DNA of 55,585 bases from Halanaerobiales bacterium. GTDB lineage: Bacteria > Bacillota > Halanaerobiia > Halanaerobiales > M55B127. The stretch covers positions 1 through 55,585 of the forward strand of contig JAGYMU010000005.1 in NCBI GenBank assembly GCA_018399995.1. Direction: 5' to 3'. The notes under the pieces were generated by a model. It made no database searches and was not told the DNA's origin. It was given only the letters and a program-made list of their open reading frames with translations. Numbering within the stretch: the stretch's first letter is position 1; each line of letters starts with the position of its first letter. This document shows positions 19,959-29,785 of the stretch, in pieces. Position numbers and translations under genes: made by a program.

Positions 19959-21206
19959 ATGGAAAAGAAAAAGCATTTTTATATCTTTGTTTTAGTATTA
20001 CTTCTTGGAATACCTGCCACACTTATCACATATCTTTTTATTTTTATAATTGATAATATTTCTATCAATATCATAAATTATTTTTCTAGCAGTCTTCTAA
20101 TAATTTTAATACCCGGTTTGGGTGGTTTATTGGTAGGATTCATACTTAAATACGGTAATTTAAGTGCAAAAGGCCATGGAGTACCACTTTTACTTACAAC
20201 TATTAAATCAGAAAAAACAGGTTTGACTAAAAGCGATCTTAGTTCAGAGGGATTAGCAACTACCCTTACAATTTTAACAGGTGGTTCTGTCGGACTGGTG
20301 GGGCCGATCATAGAATTAACAACCGGTATTACAGATCTAGTTGGAAGATATTTAAAATTAAATCTATTAGATTATCAAATCTTAATTGGCAGTGGAGCTG
20401 CCGCCAGTTTTGCCGCTGTTTTTCAGGCACCAGTAGCAGGTATAATATTCTCTTTAGAGGTAATACATAAAGATTGGTCACTCAAAAACTTATTTTATAC
20501 TTCTATAGCTTCTTTTTCCGGATTCTATATTATGAACTTGATAAACCCCCAGTACAACTATCTTTTCCAGAGCGATATCAAAATGGAAAATCCCAACTTC
20601 AATCAATACCTATTTATATTATTATTTGCATTTTTTATCTCATTTATCGGCTGGTTGTTTATTAACATACTGCTTTTTAACGAAAAAATATTCTGCTCGA
20701 TTGAAATACCACTATATTTAAAACCCATGTTTGGAGGTCTTCTTGTCGGATATATTGGTTATCATTATATTCAAATTATGGGAACTAGCAGTAGGATTAT
20801 CTGTAGTTTAGATCAGTTTAAGGGTGGTATTAATCTGCTTTTTTTTATACTGTTATTAAAAATTGTAGCTAGCGGATTTTCTATTGGTTCAGGCGGTTCA
20901 GGTGGTCTTTTTGCACCTATGATTTTAATCGGCCTACTTTCCGGTCTGCTTGTAGGCAATATCGGATTAATTTATCTACCGGTTTACGCTATTAACCCAC
21001 TTCTTTTAGCACTCTTTGGGATTGCAGGAATTTTTGGGGGCTTAATCAAAGCACCCATAACCGGAGTTATCTTGATATTAGAATTATTTTACCTACCTAA
21101 TTTAATTATACCCTTAATATTAATATCATTCATTCCCTATATAATACTTAATTTATTAGGAGTGCAAAGTATTTATTCACCTACATTATTTAAAAGAAAA
21201 TTGTAA
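19959..21206 (+). CDS. ClC family chloride channel/transporter
   Basis: 'GGSVGLVGPIIELTTGI', 'GSGAAASFAAVFQAPVAGIIFSLEV', 'SIGSGGSGGLFAPMILIG' selectivity motifs. Confidence 0.9.
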   Translation: MEKKKHFYIFVLVLLLGIPATLITYLFIFIIDNISINIINYFSSSLLIILIPGLGGLLVGFILKYGNLSAKGHGVPLLLTTIKSEKTGLTKSDLSSEGLATTLTILTGGSVGLVGPIIELTTGITDLVGRYLKLNLLDYQILIGSGAAASFAAVFQAPVAGIIFSLEVIHKDWSLKNLFYTSIASFSGFYIMNLINPQYNYLFQSDIKMENPNFNQYLFILLFAFFISFIGWLFINILLFNEKIFCSIEIPLYLKPMFGGLLVGYIGYHYIQIMGTSSRIICSLDQFKGGINLLFFILLLKIVASGFSIGSGGSGGLFAPMILIGLLSGLLVGNIGLIYLPVYAINPLLLALFGIAGIFGGLIKAPITGVILILELFYLPNLIIPLILISFIPYIILNLLGVQSIYSPTLFKRKL

Positions 21207-21280
21207 ATATTTTACAATTATTGACAAGGAATTTTTATATGTTATAATTATATTAATAAAATATGGAAGGGGAGAGCTGA

Positions 21281-21442
21281 ATGCAAAAATATCAATGCAC
21301 AGTATGTATGTATATTTATGATCCTGATAAAGGAGATCCCGATGCAGGTATTGAACCTGGTACTCCTTTTGCAGATTTACCCGAAGATTGGACCTGCCCA
21401 GACTGTGGTGTGGGTAAAGACATGTTCGAACCATATGAATAA
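21281..21442 (+). CDS. Rubredoxin (53 aa, below the ORF-track cutoff)
   Basis: Hand translation [53 protein letters not shown]; both CxxC motifs; SD GGGGAG upstream. Confidence 0.95.
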   Translation: MQKYQCTVCMYIYDPDKGDPDAGIEPGTPFADLPEDWTCPDCGVGKDMFEPYE

Positions 21443-21463
21443 AATTTATTAATAAAAGTAATC

Positions 21464-21487
21464 AAACCGGGATCTACCCGGTTTTTA
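21464..21487 (+). terminator. Rho-independent terminator after rubredoxin
   Basis: AAACCGGG-ATCTA-CCCGGTTT plus T-rich tail. Confidence 0.85.
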
Positions 21488-21529
21488 CTTTTTTATTCAA
21501 ATATAATATAATAAACTAAGACTGATAAG

Positions 21530-22903
21530 ATGATTGTTATTTATAAGGAGCTGTTGACTTTGTTTAAGAAAATAATGGAGTTAAACTTAGCAGATATGTC
21601 CACATCTCAAATACTTGTAACAGGCTATTTTATTATAATATTAACAGGTGCCCTGCTGCTTATGCTCCCTAACGCCACAACTAATCCAGGTAGTTTGAGC
21701 TTTCTAAACGCCTTATTTACAGCCACTTCAGCTACCTGTGTTACAGGACTTATTGTAGTTAACACAGCCGCAGCCTTCACAACTTTTGGACAGCTTGTTA
21801 TCATGGCTTTAATTCAAATAGGTGGTTTGGGCATAATGACTATGTCAACCATGGTTGCTTTTGTAATCGGGAAAAAAATTACCCTAAAGGAAAGATTAAT
21901 TATCCAGGAAGATCTAAACCAATTTAAAATATCAGGCTTGGTCAGATTGATTAGATATGTAATTGGATTCACCCTGCTTTTTGAGGGTATTGGAGCATTA
22001 ATAATGTTTATAAGACTGCTTAGAAATTATAATGCTCTTAGGGCTTTTTATCTGGCAACTTTTCATGCAATTTCAGCTTTTAATAATGCTGGATTTGACC
22101 TTTTTGGTAATTCTCTGGAGAGTTTTACAGGTGATATTACTATAAACTTTGTTGTTATGATTTTAATTATTCTTGGTGGAATAGGTTTTGGTGTTATTAT
22201 AGAAATTTTTAATTTCAAAAAATTTAAACATCTCAGCTTACAGACTAAAATTGTATTTTTAATATCCGGTTTTCTAATCATTTTTGGTATGGTTGTTATT
22301 TTTGGTTTTGAATTCACTAATCCTGAAACGATGGGGAATCTAAAATTTGGTGATAAAATGTTATCATCCCTTTTTCTTTCAGTAACCCCGCGTACGGCTG
22401 GATTTAATACAGTTCCAACCGGTTCTCTGCGGAATTCAACCTTATTTTTTATTATAATTCTCATGTTTATAGGGGCTTCACCTGGTTCAACAGGTGGGGG
22501 GATAAAAACAACCACTTTTGGTATTATGGTTGCCACTCTCTGGAATCTAATAATCGGTAAAAAAGATGTTGAGATTTTTAACAGACAATTAGAAAAAGAA
22601 ATCATCTTTAAAGCACTGGCTATTACCATGATCTCTGCTTTTTTGGTTATTATGGTAACAATTATCTTAACAATAACAGAGCAGAATAATTTTATAGATA
22701 TACTTTTTGAAACCGTTTCTGCCTTTGGTACCGTCGGCCTCTCAACAGGAGTTACTCCAACTCTTTCTAAAATAGGTCGTATTCTAATTACCTTTACAAT
22801 GTTCGCCGGTCGGGTTGGCCCCTTAACATTTGCGGTTGCCTTTGCAGAAAGGGAAAGAAAAGGAACCTACCATTATCCAAGCGAAGATGTAATGGTAGGA
22901 TAA
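21530..22903 (+). CDS. Trk/Ktr potassium transporter membrane subunit (TrkH/KtrB)
   Basis: 'FTATSATCVTGL', 'HAISAFNNAGFDLFG', 'GASPGSTGGGIKTTTFG', 'FETVSAFGTVGLSTG' pore motifs. Confidence 0.92.
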   Translation: MIVIYKELLTLFKKIMELNLADMSTSQILVTGYFIIILTGALLLMLPNATTNPGSLSFLNALFTATSATCVTGLIVVNTAAAFTTFGQLVIMALIQIGGLGIMTMSTMVAFVIGKKITLKERLIIQEDLNQFKISGLVRLIRYVIGFTLLFEGIGALIMFIRLLRNYNALRAFYLATFHAISAFNNAGFDLFGNSLESFTGDITINFVVMILIILGGIGFGVIIEIFNFKKFKHLSLQTKIVFLISGFLIIFGMVVIFGFEFTNPETMGNLKFGDKMLSSLFLSVTPRTAGFNTVPTGSLRNSTLFFIIILMFIGASPGSTGGGIKTTTFGIMVATLWNLIIGKKDVEIFNRQLEKEIIFKALAITMISAFLVIMVTIILTITEQNNFIDILFETVSAFGTVGLSTGVTPTLSKIGRILITFTMFAGRVGPLTFAVAFAERERKGTYHYPSEDVMVG

Positions 22904-22932
22904 TTTTAATTGTTCAAATAGGAGGTATAAAG

Positions 22933-23580
22933 ATGAAGCAGTTTATAGTTATAGGGCTGGGTAGATTTGGTTCCAGTGTTGCAAAAACATTAACAGATAA
23001 TGGTCATGATGTTTTAGCGATTGACCTAAACCACCAGATAATACAGGACATTTCAAATGACGTAACCCATGCAGTTGAAGCAGATGCAACCGATGAAGAA
23101 GCCCTTAAAACACTGGGAGTGCGCAACTTCGATGTTGCAATTGTAAGTATTGGAGATAATATACATGCCAATATCTTAAGCACTTTGATCTTAAAAGAGC
23201 TGGGTGTGCCTTATGTAATAGTAAAAGCTCAAGATGCTTTACACGGTAAGGTTTTAACCAAGGTTGGTGCAGATCGGGTAGTTTATCCTGAAAGGGATAT
23301 GGGTGAGAGAATCGCTCATAACCTAATTTCCTCCAATGTATTGGATTATCTTGAATTTGCACCTGATTACAGTGTGGTAGAAATTTTGGCATCTCAAAAT
23401 ATGATTGGTAAATCTTTAGGTGAACTTGAATTCAGGAGCCGTTTTGATGTCAACGTAATGGCCATAAAAAGGGGTCAGCACCTGAATATGACACCCGGAG
23501 CAAGTGATAAAATACTGGAAGATGATACCCTGATAGTAATGGGCAAAAATGAAAATTTAGATAAGGTAAGAGATTTTTAA
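22933..23580 (+). CDS. Trk/Ktr potassium uptake regulatory subunit (TrkA/KtrA)
   Basis: RCK_N 'VIGLGRFGSSVAKTL' Rossmann motif plus RCK_C; adjacent to TrkH/KtrB gene. Confidence 0.92.
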   Translation: MKQFIVIGLGRFGSSVAKTLTDNGHDVLAIDLNHQIIQDISNDVTHAVEADATDEEALKTLGVRNFDVAIVSIGDNIHANILSTLILKELGVPYVIVKAQDALHGKVLTKVGADRVVYPERDMGERIAHNLISSNVLDYLEFAPDYSVVEILASQNMIGKSLGELEFRSRFDVNVMAIKRGQHLNMTPGASDKILEDDTLIVMGKNENLDKVRDF

Positions 23581-23701
23581 TTCTTAAGATTTAAAGCATA
23601 TTATTGCATTTTTCAAAAAGATTAATTGCTCAAAGTAATTTTTTATATTCTTGCTTATTTTTAATATTTAGATAATTATTTTAAAAAAAGAGGTTATATA
23701 T

Positions 23702-26392
23702 ATGGAGCTTAAAAATGTACATAAATTCAGCTATGAAAAAATATTAGAAAACCTGCAGGTTGATCGAAAAACGGGTTTAGCTAAAAAAGAAGTAGAAAAT
23801 AGATTAAAACAGTACGGTCCAAATGTTCTCAAGCAAAAATCTACTATTTCGATCTGGAACATTTTATTAACTCAGTTTAAAAATATCATAGTTATCCTTT
23901 TAATTATAGCCTCCAGTATTTCTTTTTTTATCGGTGATATAATAGAAGCTATTGCTATTTTTGCAGTCATCATTATAAATGCCCTCTTCGGCTTTATAAC
24001 AGAATATAGGGCAGAAAAATCAGTAGAAGAGTTAAAGAAAATGGTTACCACCCATGCCAAGGTTTTAAGGGAAGGGCAGGTCAAAAAGATTGAGGCTGCA
24101 GACATTATCCCGGGAGATATTTTAATCATTGAAGAAGGAGATAGAATAACCGCTGATGGAAGATTAATAGAAGCAGACAATCTGGCTGTAGATGAATCTA
24201 CTCTAACAGGTGAATCAGACGCAGTTAATAAGATTACAGAAGAAGTTGAAGAAGATCTGCCTCTAGCTGATCGAAAGAATATGATCTATATGGGAACAGC
24301 GGTAACACGAGGAAATGGTGTGGCTGTTATAACACAAACCGGAAAAGAAACTGAGATGGGTAAGATAAGTGATCTCTTGAGTGAAACAGAAGATGAGAAG
24401 ACCCCCTTAGAAGAAAAACTGGATGAACTGGGGAAATCCCTAATTGTGATCACACTCATCTTAGCAGGAATAGTATCAATGCTTGGAATAATTACAGGTC
24501 GAGATATAATTGAAATGCTAAAGACCGGTATAGCCCTGGCGATTGCTGCTGTTCCAGAAGGTTTACCGGCAGTTGCCACCATAACTCTTGCCATTGGAAT
24601 GAGTAAGATGGCTGAACATAATGCCCTTGTAAAGAGTTTGCCTGCAGTTGAAACCTTAGGTTCAACTACAGTTATATGTACAGATAAAACCGGTACATTA
24701 ACTGAAAATCAGATGACGGTTAAACAAATTTATTTCTATAAAAGAAATATCGCAGTAACGGGAACGGGCTATCGCCCTACCGGTGATTTTAAAGAAAATA
24801 ATAAAAAGATAGATATTAAAAATGATTCTGATTTACCCCTTTTTTTAAAAGCAGCTGCTTTAAGCAGCAATGCTGTACTCAATAAAAAAGAAGACATCTG
24901 GGAGGTAGTGGGTGATCCTACCGAAGGGGCCTTGATTTCTGCTGCAAAAAAAGGCAATATTTCAAAAGAAGAGTTAGAAAATGGGGATTATAAAAGAACT
25001 GATGAAATACCATTTACCTCAGAAAAAAAATTTATGGCCACTTCCTATCAAATAAAAGATAACTCTCAGTATATTTATCTTAAGGGTGCACCGGATGTGG
25101 TTTTAAATATGTGTAGTAAACTTAAAATAGGGGAAGAAATTGTTAATTTAGAAAAGGATCATATAGACAAATTTGAAAAAATTAATCATAAAATGGGTCA
25201 AAAAGGCCTGAGAATTCTGGCTGTAGCATATAAGGAAAAAGATAAAGAAGATATTAGAGATGACATCAAAAATAATCTAATACTTCTCGGATTTACTGGG
25301 CTCATGGATCCACCTCGTCCTGATGTAAAAGACTCGATAAAAACCGCCCAAAAGGCAGGAGTCAGGACAATTATGATCACAGGAGATCAAAGTGATACAG
25401 CCCATGCTATAGGTAAAAAAGTAGGTATAGGTGATCATGCCCAAAAACCAATAACGGGAACAGAGCTCCATCAATTTAGCCTTAAACAGCTCAAGGATAA
25501 AATAAGGACTCACTCCATCTTTGCCCGGGTTGCACCTCAAGATAAGTTGGACATTATTGATGCCCTTAACGAAAATAATGAAGTCACAGCAATGACCGGT
25601 GATGGGGTTAATGATGCACCAGCCCTTAAAAAAGCTGATATAGGTGTTTCAATGGGCCAAAGAGGTACAGCTGTAGCCAGAGAAGCCTCAAATATGGTCC
25701 TTTTAGATGACAGCTTTAAAACAATTGTTATAGCCATTAAACAGGGTAGAGTGATTTTCGATAATATTCAAAAATTCATTCATTATCTTTTCTCCTGTAA
25801 CTTAAGTGAAATCTTATTTATCTTCATAGGTATACTACTACAGTTGCCAACACCCTTATTGGCCTTACAGATCCTCTGGTTAAATTTAGTAACAGATGTT
25901 TTCCCGGCTTTGGTTATGGCCTGGGAACAGCCGGAAGAAAATGTGATGGACAAAAAACCACGTTCTCCTGATCGAGCTATTCTCAGCAATAAGTTTAAAA
26001 TAAAGATCGGGATACAGGGTATAATACTTACGATGGGACCACTTTTAACCTATATGTATGCATTAAACCACTTTAATCTAACAGAAGGCAGGACTATTGG
26101 TTTTATGACCCTAGCCTTCGTACAACTTTTTCATGTATTTAATGTAAGAAGGAAAAACGGTCTGGGCTTTGATAAAAGCCTACTTGTTAATAAATACCTC
26201 TGGGGAGCAATTGCTATTACAACCACATTACAACTCATAGTTGTATATCTACCATTTCTTCAAAATATAGTCCATACAACAATGTTAACAATAAATATGT
26301 GGTATATAGTCCTGATTGGTTCTATTGGTCCTGTATTACTTATTCAGATCTTCTACTATTTTAAAAATAAATTAAACAAAAATAAGAAATAG
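23702..26392 (+). CDS. Cation-transporting P-type ATPase (Ca2+ ATPase, P2A-like)
   Basis: 'ICTDKTGTLTENQMTV', 'MTGDGVNDAPALKKADIGVSMG', 'VDESTLTGES', 'AAVPEGLPA'. Confidence 0.93.
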   Translation: MELKNVHKFSYEKILENLQVDRKTGLAKKEVENRLKQYGPNVLKQKSTISIWNILLTQFKNIIVILLIIASSISFFIGDIIEAIAIFAVIIINALFGFITEYRAEKSVEELKKMVTTHAKVLREGQVKKIEAADIIPGDILIIEEGDRITADGRLIEADNLAVDESTLTGESDAVNKITEEVEEDLPLADRKNMIYMGTAVTRGNGVAVITQTGKETEMGKISDLLSETEDEKTPLEEKLDELGKSLIVITLILAGIVSMLGIITGRDIIEMLKTGIALAIAAVPEGLPAVATITLAIGMSKMAEHNALVKSLPAVETLGSTTVICTDKTGTLTENQMTVKQIYFYKRNIAVTGTGYRPTGDFKENNKKIDIKNDSDLPLFLKAAALSSNAVLNKKEDIWEVVGDPTEGALISAAKKGNISKEELENGDYKRTDEIPFTSEKKFMATSYQIKDNSQYIYLKGAPDVVLNMCSKLKIGEEIVNLEKDHIDKFEKINHKMGQKGLRILAVAYKEKDKEDIRDDIKNNLILLGFTGLMDPPRPDVKDSIKTAQKAGVRTIMITGDQSDTAHAIGKKVGIGDHAQKPITGTELHQFSLKQLKDKIRTHSIFARVAPQDKLDIIDALNENNEVTAMTGDGVNDAPALKKADIGVSMGQRGTAVAREASNMVLLDDSFKTIVIAIKQGRVIFDNIQKFIHYLFSCNLSEILFIFIGILLQLPTPLLALQILWLNLVTDVFPALVMAWEQPEENVMDKKPRSPDRAILSNKFKIKIGIQGIILTMGPLLTYMYALNHFNLTEGRTIGFMTLAFVQLFHVFNVRRKNGLGFDKSLLVNKYLWGAIAITTTLQLIVVYLPFLQNIVHTTMLTINMWYIVLIGSIGPVLLIQIFYYFKNKLNKNKK

Positions 26393-26413
26393 ATTTTAAA
26401 TATATAATAGATC

Positions 26414-26452
26414 AACCTTCTGATAACTTAAAAAGTTTCAGAAGGTTTTTTA
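26414..26452 (+). terminator. Rho-independent terminator
   Basis: AACCTTCTGA...TCAGAAGGTT followed by T-run. Confidence 0.8.
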
Positions 26453-26600
26453 TTGAAATAACAGAGGATGATGATATAATTGGAATTAATCAATATTTAA
26501 GCAAGTTTAAATTTACTAATCTATGAGTTGTTTTTAATGATTTTTTTTGAAAATAAATAAAATAATATTTCAACTCATTTGATTTAAAGGAGAAAAATAA

Positions 26601-27083
26601 ATGTACTTAATTTACATAATAACCGCCTTATCTTTACTCATCTCGATAATTTTTGACTTTAACAAAACCAAACAGGCTATACAGATCGCTTTTAAAAAAT
26701 TACTAAATATCCTACCAGCTTTTCTTAAAATGCTCATATTAGTTTCATTTATCCTTTATTTAGTTCCTGACCAAATGGTCGTTAAATACTTAGGGCAAAA
26801 CTCTGATTTATATGGATTATTTGCCAGTCTTTCATTTGGTTCAATTACTATGATGCCGGGTTTTATAGCATTCCCGCTCGCTGGAATTCTCGTGGATAAA
26901 GGTGTGAGTTATATGAATATTGCCGGCTTTTCTACCACATTAATGATGGTCGGTATTTTAACATATCCTGTTGAAAAAAAATATTTAGGTCGTAGATTAA
27001 CAATTTTAAGAAATCTAATTAGCCTTGCAATTGCTATAATAGTGACCTTCGTTATTGGTTTATCTTTTGGGGAAGTGTTTTAA
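26601..27083 (+). CDS. Half-size membrane permease-like protein, subunit 1
   Basis: About 5 TM segments; resembles the next ORF in the 'KYLG/KHFG...GFIAFPLA/YVAFPIA' region. Confidence 0.6.
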   Translation: MYLIYIITALSLLISIIFDFNKTKQAIQIAFKKLLNILPAFLKMLILVSFILYLVPDQMVVKYLGQNSDLYGLFASLSFGSITMMPGFIAFPLAGILVDKGVSYMNIAGFSTTLMMVGILTYPVEKKYLGRRLTILRNLISLAIAIIVTFVIGLSFGEVF

Positions 27084-27604
27084 TGAAATTTAAAATACAA
27101 AACATCTTAATCTTTTCTTTATTTACATCTTTTCTACTCATATCTACTTTTATAGGCTACAATCCTGGCCTTGCCATTCGGGATAACTTTATACAATTTG
27201 CGGTAAGTATGGTCAAAATACTGCCAGCTGCTTTTATTTTAATCGGACTATTTGAAGTGTGGATTAAAAGAGAAACAGTTGAAAAACATTTCGGAGAGGA
27301 TTCAGGGATCAAGGGATTTATTTGGGCAATGATCTTAGCCAGCACTACAGTTGGCGGTACATATGTAGCCTTTCCCATCGCTTACTCGCTTTACCATAAA
27401 GGAGCCAGATACAGTATCATCTTCACCTATATTGGGGCAGCTGCTTTAGTAAGGATACCTATGACCCTGTTTGAAGTATCATTTTTGGGGATAAAGTTCA
27501 CCTTAATCAGACTGTTTACCTCACTACCCTTAATTATTATCAGTTCAATCTGGCTGGATAAACTAATCGGTTCTGACTATGAGTTAAATAGTGACGATTT
27601 TTAA
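27083..27604 (+). CDS. Half-size membrane permease-like protein, subunit 2
   Basis: Start overlaps stop of previous gene; same fold pattern and motif order. Confidence 0.6.
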   Translation: MKFKIQNILIFSLFTSFLLISTFIGYNPGLAIRDNFIQFAVSMVKILPAAFILIGLFEVWIKRETVEKHFGEDSGIKGFIWAMILASTTVGGTYVAFPIAYSLYHKGARYSIIFTYIGAAALVRIPMTLFEVSFLGIKFTLIRLFTSLPLIIISSIWLDKLIGSDYELNSDDF

Positions 27605-27930
27605 ATTAAATATTTTGAAGTAATATTTTATTTACTACTACTTAATTTAAAAACGAGAAACTTGTTGTTGATTTTTGATCTAAATAATAAAAATAGCCGG
27701 CTGCTGGTTCTATATCGTTTTTATAAAAATACAAAGTCAATTTAACAGCTATTTAATCTATATTTATCCAGTATAGATCTTTAATCTTTTAACATCAAAA
27801 GCTGCACTCCAAATTTAAAGAATTAGTGAAAAAAAAGGAAATTATAATATTGATGTTAAATATAATAATTATGTTAGGCTTATTTATAAAATAACGAAGG
27901 AGGTGATTGTAGATCTATATAACTTTAAAT

Positions 27931-28047
27931 CAGAGAATTTCCCCATTCTCTGTGAGTAAAAATTTTTCTGCTGATGGAAAGCCGTATGCGGTGAAAGCCG
28001 CCCGTGCGGTTTAGACCGGCTGAAATCCGAAAGGATAGGCCTGGAAT
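27931..28047 (+). ncRNA. Structured RNA resembling the 3' end of a group II intron (domain V-like hairpin plus following stem)
   Basis: AAGCCGTATGCGGT-GAAA-GCCGCCCGTGCGGTTT has domain-V-like size, AGC triad and GAAA loop; next stem ATCC-GAAA-GGAT; preceding hairpin CAGAGAAT/ATTCTCTG. Confidence 0.5.
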
Positions 28048-28062
28048 GAAAGATATGTTGAA

Positions 28063-29154
28063 ATGCAAGGTACTGGAATATATTCAGATCCATTTTTAAT
28101 TGAAAGTGTTGAGGATTTGGTAGCTGTTGGTAAAGGCTTAGATGTAGATGGAATTAACGATTACAGTTTGGCTTCTTATTATAAATTGGGAAAAAACCTA
28201 GATTTTGAAGATGAAAATAGCTATGAGAACTATATGGGACTTGATATCTTTGATTCGGATGATGACGACAATAATCAGGAAACTTTAAGAAATGCTTTGA
28301 CTTCTGAAGACAATGGTAAGGGCTGGAGTCCAATTGGCAGTTTTTTGACGCCATTTACTGGTACTATTGATGGTAGTGGTCATATTATTTATAATATCTA
28401 CATCAAAAGGCCGGATCAGGATTATATCGGCTTATTAGCTTGTTCAGCCGGAAATATTTTTGATCTCGGTTTATCTCAAGGCAATATCTACGGAGATTCT
28501 CATATTGGTGGTTTAATGGGAATGAATAAAAATGGCACTATTAATAATTGTTACAGTGCAATTTCCGTTTTTGGATACGAATATTTGGGTGGCTTAGTAG
28601 GACGCAACTATGCAGGTAATATTTCTAAAAGTTATGCAGTTAGTAATGTTAACGGTAACTTTCGAGCCGGTGGTTTAGTAGGACGAAATTATGGAGGTAA
28701 TATTTTTGAAAGTTATACTACAGGTCATGTTGCAGGAGAAGAATATGTGGGTGGATTAACAGGCTCTAATGTTAATGCCGGCAAAATATATAATAGCTAT
28801 TCTACAACAAATATTACTGCAAACAATATTGGAGGAGGCCTAACTGGAATAAATAGAGGTGAAATTTCCAGATGTTACGCTGCTGGAAATGTAACTGTAA
28901 TTAATTCTTTCTCAGGTGGGTTAGTAGGATATCATGATGAAATCAACGGTATAATTAATAATAGCTACTATGATACTTCTGCTACAGGTCAAAATGATAA
29001 TACTAAAGGCATTCCATTGAGTCCTATAGATATGCAAAAACAGGCTTCCTTTATCAACTGGGAATTCTTAAATATCTGGCAGATAGATGAAAATGAAAGT
29101 TACCCATATTTAAAAAATAACCTTCAAACACCCCATCCAACTCCATTTATGTAA
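28063..29154 (+). CDS. GLUG-repeat adhesin-like protein, apparently lacking its N-terminal signal sequence
   Basis: Repeats 'GGLVGRNYAGNISKSYAVSNV', 'GGLVGRNYGGNIFESYTTGHV', 'GGLTGSNVNAGKIYNSYSTTNI', 'GGLTGINRGEISRCYAAGNV'. Confidence 0.75.
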   Translation: MQGTGIYSDPFLIESVEDLVAVGKGLDVDGINDYSLASYYKLGKNLDFEDENSYENYMGLDIFDSDDDDNNQETLRNALTSEDNGKGWSPIGSFLTPFTGTIDGSGHIIYNIYIKRPDQDYIGLLACSAGNIFDLGLSQGNIYGDSHIGGLMGMNKNGTINNCYSAISVFGYEYLGGLVGRNYAGNISKSYAVSNVNGNFRAGGLVGRNYGGNIFESYTTGHVAGEEYVGGLTGSNVNAGKIYNSYSTTNITANNIGGGLTGINRGEISRCYAAGNVTVINSFSGGLVGYHDEINGIINNSYYDTSATGQNDNTKGIPLSPIDMQKQASFINWEFLNIWQIDENESYPYLKNNLQTPHPTPFM

Positions 29155-29675
29155 TCTATCGAGGTTAGTAAATGAATTGAATTGATCTATATTTTTGTTA
29201 TTAGCAAAGATAGATAAAACTGACTGAGTTGATCATAATCAGATTTAATATTAAGTTGATTTACATGATTCTGTAATGAACTTTTTGTCAAATGATAGGG
29301 GAAAAATAAAAATACATGAAATTAATAAGCCCCCAAGGAACCCCAAATTATCAGGGTGGACTTGGGGGTAGATCATCTTATGTTAAAAAATCCAAGGATA
29401 AGAATTTAAATTATACATATCCGAAACCACAAGGTAATCTTTATTTACCCGGCTTGTAAATATATACTGATCAATCCCTTAACAACATGTTGCTTAATTT
29501 TTTTTATAAAATCAAAGTCAATCATCTTAAATCTCCTAAATGTAATTTTTTATTAATTAACAGTTCTTGTATAATTATTTTACTAAAAATTCTTTATTAC
29601 CTAAAAATAGTTGATCTATCAGGCCATCAGACAAGTTCAAAAACAAAATTACTATACACAACACCTATTAATCTT

Positions 29676-29704
29676 AAACTTTAGTGAATTACTAAAGTTT
29701 TTTT
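29676..29704 (+). terminator. Rho-independent terminator
   Basis: AAACTTTAGT-GAATT-ACTAAAGTTT followed by Ts. Confidence 0.8.
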
Positions 29705-29785
29705 AATATGATTTAAAAATTTCAGAGCCTGTGTTATAATACATAATGGAACTTAAAATTTTGCATGAAAAGAGGAGAATTTTTA

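Noticed and set aside
20474-20665. 63-aa plus-strand ORF in another frame of the ClC gene
   Set aside because: Overlaps a strong gene; no domain or independent start signal.
22063-22629. 188-aa minus-strand ORF
   Set aside because: Entirely antisense to the TrkH/KtrB gene, with no recognisable domain or clear SD; composition typical of antisense shadow ORFs.
24286-24594. Minus-strand ORFs within the P-type ATPase gene (this and neighbours)
   Set aside because: Antisense shadows of a well-supported coding gene.
27890-28047. Possible c-di-GMP-I or cobalamin riboswitch
   Set aside because: The conserved GEMM and B12-box sequences are absent; domain V fits better by eye.
27884-28093. 69-aa minus-strand ORF over the structured RNA element
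   Set aside because: Complementary to a hairpin-rich region; protein has no recognisable family.
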